64,000 nucleotides of DNA. Source: Apoderus coryli. Lineage: Eukaryota; Arthropoda; Insecta; Coleoptera; Attelabidae. The translations under genes were made by a program, and so were the position numbers. Location of the stretch: positions 12,070,182-12,134,181 of the forward strand of contig OU452207.1 of the NCBI GenBank assembly GCA_911728435.2. The letters run 5' to 3'. Below the pieces are notes generated by a model that saw nothing but the letters and a program-made list of their open reading frames with translations, had not been told where the DNA came from and searched no databases. The stretch's first letter is position 1. Each line of letters opens with the position of its first letter. This document shows positions 33,488-45,540 of this stretch, one piece after another.

Positions 33488-35200
33488 TTAAGCGAATGAA
33501 ATAAAATAAAAAATAAACATGACTGAATTTTTACATAAAAGGGTTTTATTCCAACACAAAAGTCTTAGGAAGAGTAAAAAATTTCGTCCTCTTTTTACGT
33601 TTTTTAATCGCACTTTTTGAATAATCTGATTTCTTCTAACTTGGGTCAAATCTGGGTTTGGAGGAAATACAAAAAACTCGTCCTTGGTGCCCTTCCTTCT
33701 AAGGCTATTAATGGTTATTATATTTTTCGAAAATTCTTCAATTTTTCCAATATAAAAACGGTCTCGTTTGTTGGTTTCAAACTTGACGATTACAAAATCA
33801 TTAAGAAAAAATTCCTCTTGGCCAACAGCAACGGTCTTAGTTGTTACAGGTACCATTGATGACTCTCCAATTTCATAATCTCCCATGCTGCCGACATTTT
33901 GTGGGTTCTTAGAATTGTGTAAGTCAGGTAAAGGTGAAGGAGATCTGATTTTTTCGGAAATTCCAAAGTCTGAGTTGTCTTCTGATTTTCCTTGACTTGT
34001 TTTTATATTTTCTGGGAACCTCAACAGGCTTTCTTAACTTTCCCTGGTTTTCATCTAAAATGATAAGGTCGCTACTACTTATGTTCTTGCCTGGTGTAAT
34101 GTTAATTTTCTTTCCTCGTGTTGCGGTTTGGAATGGTCCAGACCTTAATTACAACAGCATCAGTCTAAGCTTTTTGAGGGCTTCTTTAAAAAGTTTTGGG
34201 AAGCACACCTCTGTTATTGATTTTCCACTTTTCCAACATTTTTCGCCAAGACGCCTTTAGCGGTCGCAAGTAGGCCACGTCTCAAGGCTGCAGTATATGT
34301 GTAGAGTTAGGCGGAAGTAGAGCAAATCTAATATTAAAATTTTCGCAATCCCTTATTACACACACTTATGGTAACCTGACTGCTTAAATTGTCTCCGATG
34401 AGCAGCTTATCACCATCTAAATTTCTAAAATATGGCAACGCAATACTATAAAACCAGTCCATCCAAAATATTTGGGTCCAACCAACCGCTTGGTGTGTGA
34501 TTATATTTTGACTTTTCTAAGCCAGCTTCAGTCCAGCCGTGGTAGGAGTGTTTTGTCTTGTAGACAACATATGGAGGCAAAAGGGTGCCATTACAGCTAT
34601 CGACAACATTACTGTTGTGTTCGTTTTTGAACTATCTATAGCTCTAAAAGCATGTTTGCTTCCTTTTTTTGTAACAACTTTTGTTGTCCTCGGATCATCT
34701 ACAAAGTTGGTTTCGTCGTAGTAAACTATATGCAAAGCCGGAATATCTCTAATTACAGTTTCTAAATTGTCAAAATATCGTTTAACTGCTTTATAACTTA
34801 TATCAGCTCTTACACGTTTTGTATTTCCAGCAAGTTTGGATTTGTTTTCATGAACCATAAAAACCTATCACTTCCCGGTAAGTTATCGCGAAATCTGTTC
34901 TCATTGAGGCCACGTTTATTTAAATACTGCTGCACAATATATCTGATATCAATTGGTTTTAGAGGAAATCCCCATTCTGCACACAATTGAAGTGCTTCAA
35001 CTAATTTTCTCTCACTTTTTTCGTCTAGTGCTTGCGGCTTTCCATACTTGAGGGAAACGGTGCCGTGAACGTGATTGTTGAGTGTCGTATACGGTACACC
35101 GTATTGATAAGTCTTTCCGCTTCACCGCCGCTACTGCTCTTTGTAAATAAATTTAATCGTAGTTTTTATTCCCATGTGGCCCAATTTTCTTTTTGTAATG
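33488..35200 (-). pseudogene. Pogo-like transposase D, nearly full-length but frameshifted
   Basis: Read on the minus strand: RAVAAVKRKDLSI and PYTTLNNHVHGTVSLKYGKP in a shifted frame (pipsqueak HTH, 35160-35040), LDEKSERKLVEALQLCAEWG, FPLKPIDIRYIVQQYL and RFRDNLPGSDRFLWFMK (CENP-B-type HTH, 35025-34860), ALHIVYYDETNFVDDPRTTK (first catalytic Asp, 34745-34690), PYFRNLDGDKLLIGDNLSSQ (second Asp, about 34445-34390), then a tail with FFLNDFVIVKFETNKRDRFY and IGKIEEFSKNI (tudor-like, 33815-33730) ending in a basic stretch. The third catalytic region near 34300-34200 is damaged. At least four frameshifts are present. Terminal repeats were not located convincingly. Confidence 0.8.
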
Positions 35201-35299
35201 ACGGGGCATCTAGAACAAAAAAAAGCAGAAGCATTTTACAGTTGTTTCCCGCACAGTTGTCAGTAATTAGGTTAAGTTTGGTTTGATCGACTTTTCCCC

Positions 35300-35988
35300 A
35301 CTTGTTAATGTTTTTTTAGTCTTAAGGTCATAATTTTTGTATTAATGATTTTTATTTATTATTTTTTGTAGATTTCGACTATCCCACTTAATAATCTAAT
35401 AAACAACATGCCCTAAAAATGTACAATACTTACCACGTCTTGTGTATAAACAAACGTTTTCACAAAATCTCAAAAATGCTAAGAACTCGTGATAAACTAT
35501 AATAATTTATAGCTAAGCTTTAAAATATCACCAAACTACACTCAAACTCACTTGTGTCATATCTGCTCCAAATATGACCTAGTACTGTCCTATGCGACAC
35601 AGATTTTTGGTTATGCGCATTAAAATGTTTTGTTTTGACACGTGGATCGACTTTACCCCAGGTGACGGTATACTTGTTTAGAACTGGAAAGGATAGCTGT
35701 CAGATTATATACGTTAAATTTTGTTTTGTAGTAAAATAGTATATTATTTAACGAGCGTATAATATAGCCATTATACGCGAGTCAAATACTATACTTTATC
35801 TACGACTTTTCATTTCGACAATAAATTTTAAATTCCCAAAAAATATTCATTTGCAAATATGTAGAAATTTTAAAATAATTATTAGTAAATTAACAAATCG
35901 TATGATATTTTAAATGTAACAAGTCTTATTTATGTAGAAAATTAATTGTAAGCTCACGACGATTATTAAAATTTATGGTGACAGGTAT
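35300..35988. other. No supported gene; possible pogo end
   Basis: AT-rich spacer. Near 35283-35300 and 35648-35660 the phrases CGACTTTTCCCCA and CGACTTTACCCCA resemble pogo-type ends (complement of GGGG.AAAGTCG) and could mark the right end of element D, but no matching left end was found. Confidence 0.35.
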
Positions 35989-36307
35989 TGTTGTAGAATG
36001 TATATTAACATCAGTGCTTTTATTGGTAATTGTAAAGTTGTGGACGCTATCAAAACACGTAGATGGACATTGATTTGCTTTCGAAATACTAATAGAATTT
36101 GGATTGATTTTGTTGAAATGTGTTTTATTTGAAATGGGTGATTTCTACCTATTACAAGAAGAAGACTTTTTATTCTAACCTCATTTTATATTGGCTCTAT
36201 GTACAATGTGCTTATATTCTTGCATCCGTTCATTCCTTTATGTATTAGTAATAAAACTAGTGTACTTAATTTTTTATTAAGGGTGTTATTTAATAAACCA
36301 ACTTTCA

Positions 36308-36339
<32 letters not shown>

Positions 36340-36346
36340 AACAACA
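35989..36346 (+). mobile_element. 5' LTR of a second Ty1/copia element (B)
   Basis: Boundaries are inferred from the terminal inverted words TGTTGT (35989) and ACAACA (ending 36346) and from the primer-binding site that begins on the next base. The 358-bp segment contains a (TA)n run at 36309-36331 that could serve as, or mask, a TATA element. No 3' LTR copy was seen within the window, so the element is truncated to its right. Confidence 0.65.
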
Positions 36347-36364
36347 GGTTATGGTAGCCCAGAT
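36347..36364 (+). promoter_or_regulatory. Primer-binding site, half initiator tRNA-Met type
   Basis: GGTTATGGTAGCCCAGAT directly follows the LTR. It matches the copia A site (GGTTATGGGCCCAGAT) apart from two central bases. That sequence is complementary to the anticodon region of initiator tRNA-Met, the known primer of Drosophila copia, where a tRNA half primes synthesis. Confidence 0.7.
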
Positions 36365-36422
36365 ATTGCAGTTTACTTGAAAAGTTGGTTTAAGTGCAAT
36401 TGGTAGCGAACAGTTCTTCATA

Positions 36423-36900
36423 ATGTCGTATCAGTTACCTCCAATAGAAAAACTAAAGGGCCGTGAAAACTACGACACTTGGACATTCGCTGTGCAAGCA
36501 TATCTAGAGCATGAGGAATTATGGGACGCGGTCTTAGGTACAGAGAAAGATGGCAAGAAAATAACTAAGGCAAGATCTAAAATAATACTGCTCGTAGATC
36601 CTCTGAATTATGTACACGTTCAGACTAGAACGTCCGCCAAAGAATTGAAAGTTCGGGCGTAGCTGTTACAGCTGCTACTATAAAAACTAAGTTACTTCAA
36701 GACATATCTGTCGTCACGAATGAAACAGATAATAAATCTGGTGCGTTTTATGGTTCTTCCGGTTCTTGTTATAACAAAAGTGTTAACTCGGGTTATAACA
36801 AACACAAACAGACATCGAAACAAACAAATAGTGCAAATAATAATAAAGACTAATTTAAAAAAAAGTTTTGGTGAAGTAGAAAAACGTGTTTTTAATTATT
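36423..36900 (+). pseudogene. Copia B gag N-terminus
   Basis: The ORF opens 59 bases after the primer site with MSYQLPPIEKLKGRENYDTW, TFAVQAYLEHEELWDAVLG and EKDGKKITKARSKIILLVDP. This is the standard start of copia gag (L.G.NY..W......L....LW..V). The frame ends at 36662 and some further gag-like sequence follows in another frame (ATIKTKLLQDIS, and Asn/Lys-rich SGYNKHKQTSKQTN, 36665-36850). The zinc knuckle, protease, integrase and RT are missing. Confidence 0.75.
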
Positions 36901-36949
36901 ATATCCTACGCAAAGATTCTTCCATTATTATTATCTATCGACCGTAACA

Positions 36950-37697
36950 CATTTATTCCGGAAACTAGTTTAAACCTTGTTGTAACGTCGGCTATGACAC
37001 ACTTATTTTGTACACTTTCTATTTCAGTTGATTTGAAAATTGGAAATGTAGTCGAATAATATCTATATCAGAAATTAATAATAATAGTACCAAAGTCTGG
37101 GATGTTCAGATTTTACTACTTCTTTAGTGCCTGAAATGTGAAATCTGTTATCATCTCGGTTTTCACGAATGTGGCAACTACCTGTGTGTTGTACAGTCGG
37201 GTCTTCAATTACGTGCAAATATCACAAATCATACAGATAGTTAATGCATTTATAACATCCGGTCGGTGATTCGTTTTTGATGTTTGCATGTTATGAAGAC
37301 TCGCCTTTTGGATTTGATTCGTCAGAATAATAGCAAATTTCTCTTTGTAGAAACTTGGCATGTGCATGCATGTTTTTATAGCTTGCTGAATTTGTAGGTA
37401 AAGCATCTCATTCATTGTAGTCCTATACTTAGTATATACTTAGTTTATAATTCTTTAGCAGGGTACGTAATTCACATAGGTGTTTGCAGTAACTATTATA
37501 GTACCCAACCCTAGTAGGTATGTCGGTTGGCTACCAAAAAGTGTGGTGATAGTATTTGATATATTACCCTTAAAAATTTCTCAATTATCCGTATGCAAAA
37601 TTAGAGGGTCATTTTTTATTATGTCGTAACACATACTCTGTGTATGTCAAAAGATATTTCGTGAAAATAATCCGAAAAAGAACGATATAGGGTGATA
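36950..37697. other. No supported gene
   Basis: This is the AT-rich interval between the copia B fragment and the left end of the Harbinger element. A minus-strand frame at 37415-37209 has no recognisable domain. Confidence 0.4.
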
Positions 37698-37993
37698 TTA
37701 GCTTCGTTCGCGGCCACGATTCTGAATTGATTCTGAACTGAACCATGACGTCACAGAACTGGTTTTAAAGCGCAGGCGCGGTTCGAAATGCGTTCATAAC
37801 TGTTCTCACCGCGAACGCAAAATAGAATCGCTGGATTATTTTACTTTTACGTTGTATGTTTGTTGTTGTTGTTGTTGTTTGTTGTTGTCGTGTTATAGTT
37901 TTTAATAAAATTTAGACATTTGAGTTATCAGAGTTATTTTTGTGTTGGACGTGTAATCTGTGTTCAGTCAGTATTTTCGAGGTGTAGGATATT

Positions 37994-38950
37994 ATGTCGG
38001 ATCATCTAAGTTCTAGCGACGAAGACATGGAAGAAGTCTTACAGCTTGTGAGAATACCGAAAGCACATCGCTATTACGAGGATACTGTCCCGCAGTTTAG
38101 CGAAAAAGAATATATAGAACATTTTAGACTGTCTAAACTAATAACGGACGACCTTGCGCAGCGATTTGCAGCTTCGCTACATTACAATCCACAGGAGGGT
38201 GGCAGTGAAAAAGTCACACCGTTAAAATATATGACAGTGTTTTTATGGTATGCTGCAAATGAGGCTGCTTCATTTAGGACGGTGGCTGACAGATTTCCCA
38301 TCAGTAAAAGCACGTTGAATAAAATTATTAAAAGAGTGTTGTATTTCCTAAGCAACTTAACACCAGAGGTGATTAGATGGCCCAACAACATAGAAAGAGA
38401 AGACATTTTAAATCATTTTGTAAACGGAAATTTTCCTGGGGTAATAGGCGTAGTAGATGGCACGCATATTAGAATTGACAAGCCGACGATCCCGACTCGT
38501 ACATAAACCGGAAACATTTCTATTCTATTCAGGTAAGTGATTTGGTAGAAATTAGAAGGTATACCTACCTAATATCAAAATGATTTTTAGGCACAAATTG
38601 TGTGTGACCACAAACGGAGAATCCGGGATATATACGTTGGTTACCCAGGTTCGGTCCACGACAGTAGGGTTCTGAGGAGTTCTCCTTTGTTTGAGTCCTT
38701 AGAAGAAAAGTGTGGTGATCAATTTATCATTGGTGATAGTGGATACCCCTGTTTAAGGCACTTATTAACTCCTTTTAGAGACAATGGACACTTAACAAGG
38801 AGACAGCGTAATTATAACTATTTGTTATCAAAAAATCGATACGTTATAGAACATTGTTTTGGTATTTTTAATTTTTTTCTTTTTCCTTGGGATTGGAGAT
38901 TTCCAAAGTTATCAATTAGACAACGTTTGTTGTTTCCATTACCTTATTAA
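37994..38950 (+). pseudogene. Harbinger transposase (HARBI1-like), two exons
   Basis: Exon 1 (37994-38532) starts with an acidic leader and carries TVADRFPISKSTLNKIIKR, a helix-turn-helix-like segment, and VIGVVDGTHIRIDKP (first catalytic Asp). A one-base loss near 38484 shifts the frame; read through it gives DDPDSYINRKHFYSIQ before a good donor at 38533. The intron 38533-38590 is 58 bp and ends in TTTTTAG. Exon 2 (38591 on) has RDIYVGYPGSVHDSRVLRSS (second Asp), GDSGYPCLRHLLTPFRD and RYVIEHCFGIF (catalytic Glu). All three acidic residues are retained. A second frameshift follows FGIF, and the exon then enters a palindrome and the LINE-B insertion. The copy is inactive but young. Confidence 0.88.
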
Positions 38951-40545
38951 GTTAGTACTCGGCTTACACCTTCCGAGTTTAACAGTTTTTTTGTATCTGT
39001 TGCTAATAAAATTACTGAGGCCATGTCTGTGGATCTTGATGAGCGGGTGCATATGTTAAGTCGGATACCGATGCAGCCTAGCTCCTTTTTTATGTTGCCT
39101 GTCTCGGAGTTTCAGGTCCTGGAGACCATTCGCCACTTAAAAAACTCGGGCAGTGTTGATATGTTTGACTGCAGCAGTTTCTTTGTGAAGGAATATGCAC
39201 AGATCTTGGTTAAGCCTTTAGTGCACATCTTCAATTTATGTTTGTGCGGCGGCATTTTCCCTGAGCCATTCAAGTTGACTAGAGTTATCCCTGTATTTAA
39301 AAAGGGTAACATCGATAATGCTTCTAATTACCGACCGATTTCTATAGTTCCTATATTTGGAAAAATTTTCGAGATTATATTAAAACAAAATCTAACTTCT
39401 TTTTTGGAAGCGAATAACCTTTTGTCTCCTGTTCAGGCGGTGGCTCGTGTGGTGTCTGACATAGTCGAGGGCCTGGAGAGATGTGAATTTATTAATCTCA
39501 CCTTATGTGATCTGAGCAAGGCCTTTGACTGTGTGTCTCATGAAGTTCTCGATATGGTGTACGGGGACTCTCGTTGCAGCTGTTGCGGTCGTACCTGACT
39601 GGCAGAGGACAGACAGTGGCTCTTCGGTCGGAGCTGTCTGAGGTGAGGGTATTAACGAGTGGAGTGCCCCAGGGCTCTGTGTTGGGTCCGTTGCTCTTTG
39701 TCATTTATATTAACGACCTATGTAGTTATTTGAATCCTGGAAGGGTCACTCTTTATGCTGATGATACCTCTTTGGTGTGTTATGGGAGCAGTGTTTCACA
39801 GCTCCAAGGTCGTACGGGGCACCTTGAGGGAGTTGCGAATGGCTGGTTCAATAGTAATCTGCTGAAACTAAATATTGATAAGACCCAGAGACTTACATTT
39901 TCTAGTGCTAGTGGTCATGCTCGGGGACGAACAGCCAACTTATTGGGGATTATTGTTGATGATGCGCTTTGCTGGGCGTCGCACGTTGACTTTCTCAGGG
40001 GTAAGTTGTCTTCTAGTATTTACGTTATTAGGAGGCTCAGACATTGTCTGAGTCAGCAAGCTCTGAGAACTGTTTATTTCTCACTGTTCCATTCTCATAT
40101 TTCTTATGGAGTGAGTCTCTGGGGTAACTCATCATCGGCTATGCAAATATTTAGAGTGCAAAAAAAGGTGGTTCGCATTCTGGCAAATGCTGGATATCTG
40201 GAGCATTGCAAGCCCATTTTCAAATCTCTCAATATAATGCCTCTCCCGTCTTTATATGTATATTATCAACTGCTTGAGATTCACAGATGTAAGCCCGATT
40301 TGTGTATTAACTCAACTTGTCATGAGTACGGTACGAGATCTGCGGACTTGGTACGGGCTCGGCGATGGAGATTGACTAAGTCTGCAAAGAATTCCCTACA
40401 GATTCGGTTGTATAATGCACTTCCTCGTAGGGTCCGGGAGTACAGTTCAGAAATGTTCAAAAGAACTATAAAATCATACTTGCTCAAGCATGCTTTTTAT
40501 TCTGTGGAAGAATATTCCCAGGAAGTTGTACATTTTAGCAATTAG
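38951..40545 (+). pseudogene. LINE-B ORF2: reverse transcriptase
   Basis: The frame runs from the truncation point (PSEFNSFFVSVANKITEAMS) through VIPVFKKGNIDNASNYRPIS and LTLCDLSKAFDCVSHEVLD to a stop at 39598. It resumes in another frame at 39574 with LLRSYLTGRGQTVALRSELS, GVPQGSVLGPLLFVIYINDL, catalytic LYADDTSLVCYG and the C-terminal HEYGTRSADLVRARR, and ends at 40545. About ten residues (the FGFRxGRST block) are deleted between LLSPVQ and AVARVV, so two lesions disable RT. Family: closest within this window to LINE-C. No endonuclease remains. Confidence 0.87.
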
Positions 40546-40680
40546 TCGCTTTTAATTTGTTTGTACCTATGTTACTTACACTTTCATGTTTTTTGTTGTA
40601 GATATAGTTTTTGTATTTTGACGTACTGCAATTGTTTTGTACAAAACGTAGTTAATAAAGATTATTATTATTATTATTAT
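38951..40680 (+). mobile_element. LINE-B: 5'-truncated Jockey-type LINE
   Basis: The insertion begins within ORF2 at the Harbinger palindrome and ends with a 3' UTR and an (ATT)n tail at about 40664-40681. Comparison with the other palindrome arm shows the uninterrupted site (CCTTATTAAAATGTGAC). The target duplication is therefore a few bases of TTAA overlapping the tail. Confidence 0.88.
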
Positions 40681-41273
40681 TAAAATGTGACATTTCTTTG
40701 CACAATTCGCAACATCTTAAAAAACTTTGATTTGTGTCCATTGTCAATAAGTTTTTCACTTGCCTGACGATGTTGCGAATTGTGCAAAGGAATGTCACAT
40801 TTTAATAAGGTAATGGAAACAAGAAACGTTGTCTAATTGATAATTTTAACGTACAACCCAAAAGAAAAAAAATAGATATTTAGTTTCCGTTGTTTTTAAT
40901 TTGTTCATTATTAGCACGTCACTAAATACTTCATAAGTAAAAATTGTAAATAAAGCCTCTAGAATAACAAAAACAACTGTTTTTATTTCTATCTACCTGA
41001 AAAAATAAAATCCAGTTTCATATAATGAATATATTATATTTAAAAAACAAATAATAAAACGAAACAACAAACGACGCAAGAAAAATATTAACATTTAATA
41101 TAAATAATAATTATTAAAACATCAGAAAATCAAAAACAAATCTTATAGAAATATCACAAAGGGTTAACATATCACATTTCAAAAAACAGTCTCACTAGTA
41201 GGAATTTCTTACATGTTTCTTAGCTACACAAAAGGCAATACTTCTGTACTGTCTTTACCATTAATATATTTTT

Positions 41274-41925
41274 CTAATAATTTATTTCTTTCTTCCAATT
41301 TTTTCTAATTTTCTCATCAAGTTTACCTGTCTCTATTTCCAAACGTTGTTTATAATATCCCTGTCTATCACTCCTTATTTCTTGTAAAATGTTAAATTTT
41401 AATCGTTTATTTAAATATGTAGGTTTTTTTGGTTCCAAAACCCGTTTTTTTCCCCTCAACGATTGCTGTTGCTCTTCGTCTTTTTCATTATCTCTATTTT
41501 CTTTCTCATTTTCTCTAATTTCTGCGGTATCGCGGATATCTATGGTATTGGACGATAATACTAATATTTTTTTTGTGGCCAAGTATATCTCCCATAATTT
41601 CAGAATATTCGAAAGTTTTTCGGCCTGTCCCTGTTTTCTTGGCATTGTCAATATATTTTTTATAATTTCGTTCCAATACCTTAAATCGGTTTTCGCAATT
41701 AGCTGCTGTTACATTACATCCTGTTGTCAATTTAATCTCTTTGGCAATTTCTTCATACATTCGTTTGAAGTTTTTTATTTCTAAGGAGCCTACTTGACTT
41801 CTGTATTTTTTATATAGTTCTAATAGTAATAGAGTACTTTGATGCGTCCATTTATATGTATCTACCGCAGACACATTGGAGGTTTCCACTGTAGATGGAT
41901 ATATTAAAAAATCGGACAGAAACAA
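41274..41925 (-). pseudogene. Harbinger Myb/MADF-like DNA-binding protein
   Basis: Two overlapping minus-strand frames together encode YKWTHQSTLLLLELYKKYRS, FKRMYEEIAKEIKLTTGCNV, ANCENRFKVLERNYKKYID, TFEYSEIMGDILG and, after a shift near 41560, a Glu/Lys-rich region with a basic cluster. The trihelix W...LL..Y pattern with NRFKxLERNYKK is the Myb/SANT-like accessory protein of PIF/Harbinger elements, which helps the transposase enter the nucleus and bind the ends. It is divergent from the transposase gene and lies near the right terminal repeat, the normal arrangement. Confidence 0.8.
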
Positions 41926-42559
41926 ATCTTAAAAACAAAGATGATTTTATTACTTTTAATCAACCAATTGTCTAATAACTTACCTCCACCTTCATCCCCC
42001 ATTCTACTCTTTCTTGAATGTCTTCTTCTTAGTAGTCACTGGAGCTGGATAAACCCTTATAATTATGTATTATTATACAAGATACAAGGATAAACAATTA
42101 ATAAATAATAAACATAACCAGTAACAAATTGTAGGTTAGCTTCCCTTTGCTATGACTACGCATGTCAGAAGCAACAGTTCTTCCTCAGTCCGTAGAACTG
42201 AAAAATCGATTCAGAACCGGTAATGAACTGATTCTTTTTTCACCGCGAACGCCAAACTGATTCTATTACTAGTAGTCCGATAATTTTTTCACCGCGAACG
42301 CCGAAATCGAAACTGCGCAAGCGTATAGAACTAGAACCAATTCAGAATCGTGGCCGCGAACGAAGCTAATGTAACCAATAAAAGCAGTTATTTTTTTTGC
42401 CTTTTTCATTGTGAATAATAGGTATTTTGGTATAGTACTATGCGTATGCCGTGAGTTTTCAGATATGTATTGTTTTTTTTTATGAAATAACTATATTTTG
42501 ATATATCCATATCATCACAAGATTCTTTTCTTTTTGTTGCCACTATTATTATTTTAACA

Positions 42560-42900
42560 GCAGCGTAAGTTTCACAAGGACGTGCAATTTTTTGCTAATT
42601 TGTTGACACCAGCACACCCAGAATTACCGAAAATTCTCTTCTTAAATGGAATTCTAACCTCAATATTGCTTTTATATATTTCAATCTTGGGTTATTTACT
42701 TTGTGTGGCGATTAAAAATATGGAATTATTGAATGATGATCTTAATGTTTTCGAATTAATTAAACATGGATTTCCAAGGAGGGTTTATGAAAGGCCGAAT
42801 TATTTTTAAGGTATCGAAAATTTAAGTTTTTTTCAAAGATTTCGACTGACGAAGCCTACGATTCGGCCTATCCTAGACCAAATTGAGCATTTTTATTAGA
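42560..42900 (+). pseudogene. Second Harbinger transposase, N-terminal exon fragment
   Basis: After a polypyrimidine tract and TTTTAACAG at 42553-42561, the frame reads KNMELLNDDLNVFELIKHGF, PRRVYERPNYF, stop at 42810; a shifted frame continues GIENLSFFQRFRLTKPTIRP and LDQIEHF to about 42895. The D.FELI..GFPRR.Y.R.NYF....FF.RFRL.K.T block is the N-terminal region of HARBI1-type transposases. It is unrelated to the exon 1 at 37994 in detail, so it is a remnant of another family. No terminal repeats were identified. Confidence 0.65.
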
Positions 42901-45540
42901 ATAGGATGAGATATGACAGCTTTCATACCTAGGGTATCAACAACAATAAATTAAGACCATAACAACTTCACGTTTACACTTTATTCGATTATTAATCCAC
43001 AAAAGAATAAATAAGGTAACCACTCTACTTATTTATCCAGGTAAATAATAAACTAAAACTATTTTTGAATATAAATCATAAAATATGTAAGTAGTAGAAG
43101 TACTCATCTAGCTAAATCTTATAATAGAAACAGATCAAATACTTACTATGTATATGTAATAAATACATTTCAAATATATAAAAATAACAATAGATAAATT
43201 TAACAGTGGAAAATAATAACAAAAAGTGAATTTTATTAATTTGAATGATGCCACAATTATGATCCAACACTAATAATAGAAGAACTTCTTTCTCGTTGGA
43301 AGTGTAGTTTGAAGGTCTTCTTTTGTTGTATATCACTACTATCGTATTATATTAAAAATGTATTTAATAATTTTCTTTCAAAATCAAAATTAATGTTTAC
43401 ATAAATATGCTGAATTATTATGAAAACAAAAACTGAAGAGGTTAAAAGTTAAAATATTACCTACTGCCCGACCAAAAAACTCTCCTTCATTGTCGGCCAC
43501 CTTCAATTTGCTATGTTGACAAATTTACCCGATACTTAACTAAGTGCTACCTACTTATGATTCGGTGCAATCAATTCCGTTCTAAGTAATACTTAAAATT
43601 TAGGTGACCCTTAACTATTCTCTACTTAAACTGTATGTGGTGCAAACGGGCATATAAGTGCGACCAATTTTCTTTCCAGATATCTCGTTTTTTGTTTGTC
43701 TTTTTTCCGTCATGCGTTGGTTGAACTTTTAAATTTGGAAAATGCGTGACATACGGAACGCATCAGACGCTTTCCGGGACTATTTGAACAATTATTGCAG
43801 GGCGGGATTACATATTCTATTGCGGGACTGTCCCACAGAATCCGGGACGGTTGGCCGCCCTAAGTATCCTTCTGGTAGGTATTCTGAATTATATTTTTCC
43901 AATAGGTATCGCGGTTTTTCGGGGCACCATGTACGATGAGTATAATTTCACGATTTTAAAACTATTTTTTTCCGATATGATTTCTCGTTTATATTCTTTA
44001 GAATTATCAATAAGTTTTTACATTCTTACGCATCATACTAAAACTAGTATTTATTATTCTGAGCTTAGGTTAAAGATGACAAAACAATATGTTGTCGTTA
44101 AATTTCTCGACGATGACGATGAAGGTCATTGTTCCGAGGTACCATCAAATTGGTTATGTAACAAAACAAAGACGTATCTGGAAAATCTAATATTTTTGTG
44201 AATATTATTTTATTTAGATTGTTACCAAATGTTACTAAACTGTCCTTTGAGTCATAAAACTGTTTTCTATCTATCCTATAGTTTATTGATATGGGGTTTT
44301 CGAAAAGCAATACACATCTGCAATAACATGAATAATAAACAAAAATATAGAATTTTTGTTTCTTTTCTTTGTTCAACTTTTAGAAACAGATGGGCTGTGT
44401 TTTCTTGTTTGAAGAATTACATGTTTTAGTTACCGAGTGGTCATTTTTCAACATTATCGAAATACCTGCATATAAATTAAATGTCGGACTATTATTATTA
44501 TATACAGAAGCTATTTGGAGGGCGTACACTGTTTCCCATATCAAAGAACATATGTATATAAAGGGCTAAGGAAATATTAACGATGGGTTTTAGTCCAGTC
44601 CGCTGTTCGGGAGATTGATAAATCATTATAAAATCGTATTGTTTCTTGCTTTACAAATGGTAGTGACTGGGTAATCTTTTGAACAAACTCCAACATAAGA
44701 TACCTAAGTAACAACAATCATCACAGTCGACATAAAAATGTACTTTATTTCTAAAATGAAAACTGTCACCCTATAGTTGTATTTTATACGGGTGTATTTT
44801 CAATGCTTCTTTCTTATTGGCCATTTTTCATTCTATAGTATGTATTTCTCATTTTCATGAAGCGATGTGGAAATACAATCGGACTTTTCAAGTTAGATTC
44901 GTTTTGGTATGGTCGAGAGGTACCAATTGTATAAAGTTAATTAAGTATTTTAATTTGTTTTTGAAGATTTTTCACAGTTTAAGAATTATTTTCTAGTTTT
45001 TTTTGTTTTCAATTATATCAGTATAAAGATCAAGTTCATTTCATTTTCATTCTGAAGTAGTGAGTTTTATAAAGTTTTTTTTAATAGTTAATCGACGTAA
45101 AGCTTCAGTCTTTGTTTATTCTTTTTTAATTGAAGGCCTTTTTGTTTTCTAAATGAGTTTTAATAAAGATTGTGTTTCTTTTTTGTAATTAAAAGTTTCG
45201 TATGGCAATCAATATAATTATCCGTAATTATATTAATTTACCTATTCTGAGTAAGATTTTCATTCTCTTTTAATTGTTTTATTATTTTTATTTATACATA
45301 TTTATTTCTTTGTTTGTTACTAATTTTCTTTATTAATTATAATTATTAAATTTAGTTGATTTGAAAGCCCACATCGTGTGTTTTATCTCAAATAAAGTTT
45401 TCTATAACTTGGTGAACAGAAGGGTCGTTTAATTAGTGTTTTTCTTTGAAATACATTATGGGTGACTATCAGAGATCCAGAAATATAAGTTAGTTAATTT
45501 TACATTATTTTAATACAGATTAAGAAAGTTGATATTCTTG
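42900..45540. other. No supported gene; unassigned AT-rich DNA
   Basis: Short frames here (for example 43851-44201 and 44229-44429) have no family signature. A GC-richer patch at 43770-43860 (GCGGGACTGTCCCACAGAAT, CCGGGACGGTTGGC) resembles a dispersed insect repeat but has no partner here. TATATAAAG at 44556-44564 could be a TATA box of an LTR preceding the tRNA-like primer site at 45632; no LTR pair exists to support it. Confidence 0.35.

Larger units (their letters stand above)
38911..40841. repeat. Palindromic duplication in Harbinger exon 2, split by LINE-B
   Basis: The sequence 38911-38949 continued at 40682-40716 is the reverse complement of 40769-40841: ATCAATTAGACAACG...TTTCCATTACCTTATT and ATGTGACATT.CTTTGCACA...GCAACATC occur on both arms. 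Arms are about 73 bp with two or three mismatches, separated by a 52-base loop (40717-40768). The LINE lies inside the left arm, so the inverted duplication is older than the LINE. Confidence 0.85.
37698..42369 (+). mobile_element. PIF/Harbinger DNA transposon with nested LINE
   Basis: The terminal inverted repeats are at least 30 bp with one or two mismatches: GCTTCGTTCGCGGCCACGAT from 37701 and its complement ending at 42366. Outside are TTA on the left and TAA on the right; Harbinger targets TWA, but as these two are complements rather than direct copies the exact duplication is unresolved. A subterminal GTTCTCACCGCGAACGC motif recurs at 37801 and 42239-42303. The two diagnostic genes are present: a HARBI1-type DDE transposase on the plus strand and a Myb/MADF-like DNA-binding protein on the minus strand. 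LINE-B (38951-40680) lies within the transposase gene. A short (TTG)n repeat occurs near 37859-37888. Confidence 0.9.

Noticed and set aside
35283..35660. Right terminal repeat of pogo element D
   Set aside because: Two candidates (CGACTTTTCCCCA and CGACTTTACCCCA) exist but neither is followed by TA nor matched by a left end.
37994..38506. HARBI1-like protein as a domesticated host gene
   Set aside because: It lies between matching Harbinger terminal repeats with the Myb-like partner, carries frameshifts and is interrupted by a LINE, so it is a transposon gene.
43770..43860. GCGGGACTGTCCC palindrome-like patch as a transposon end
   Set aside because: No second end or target duplication could be found within the window.
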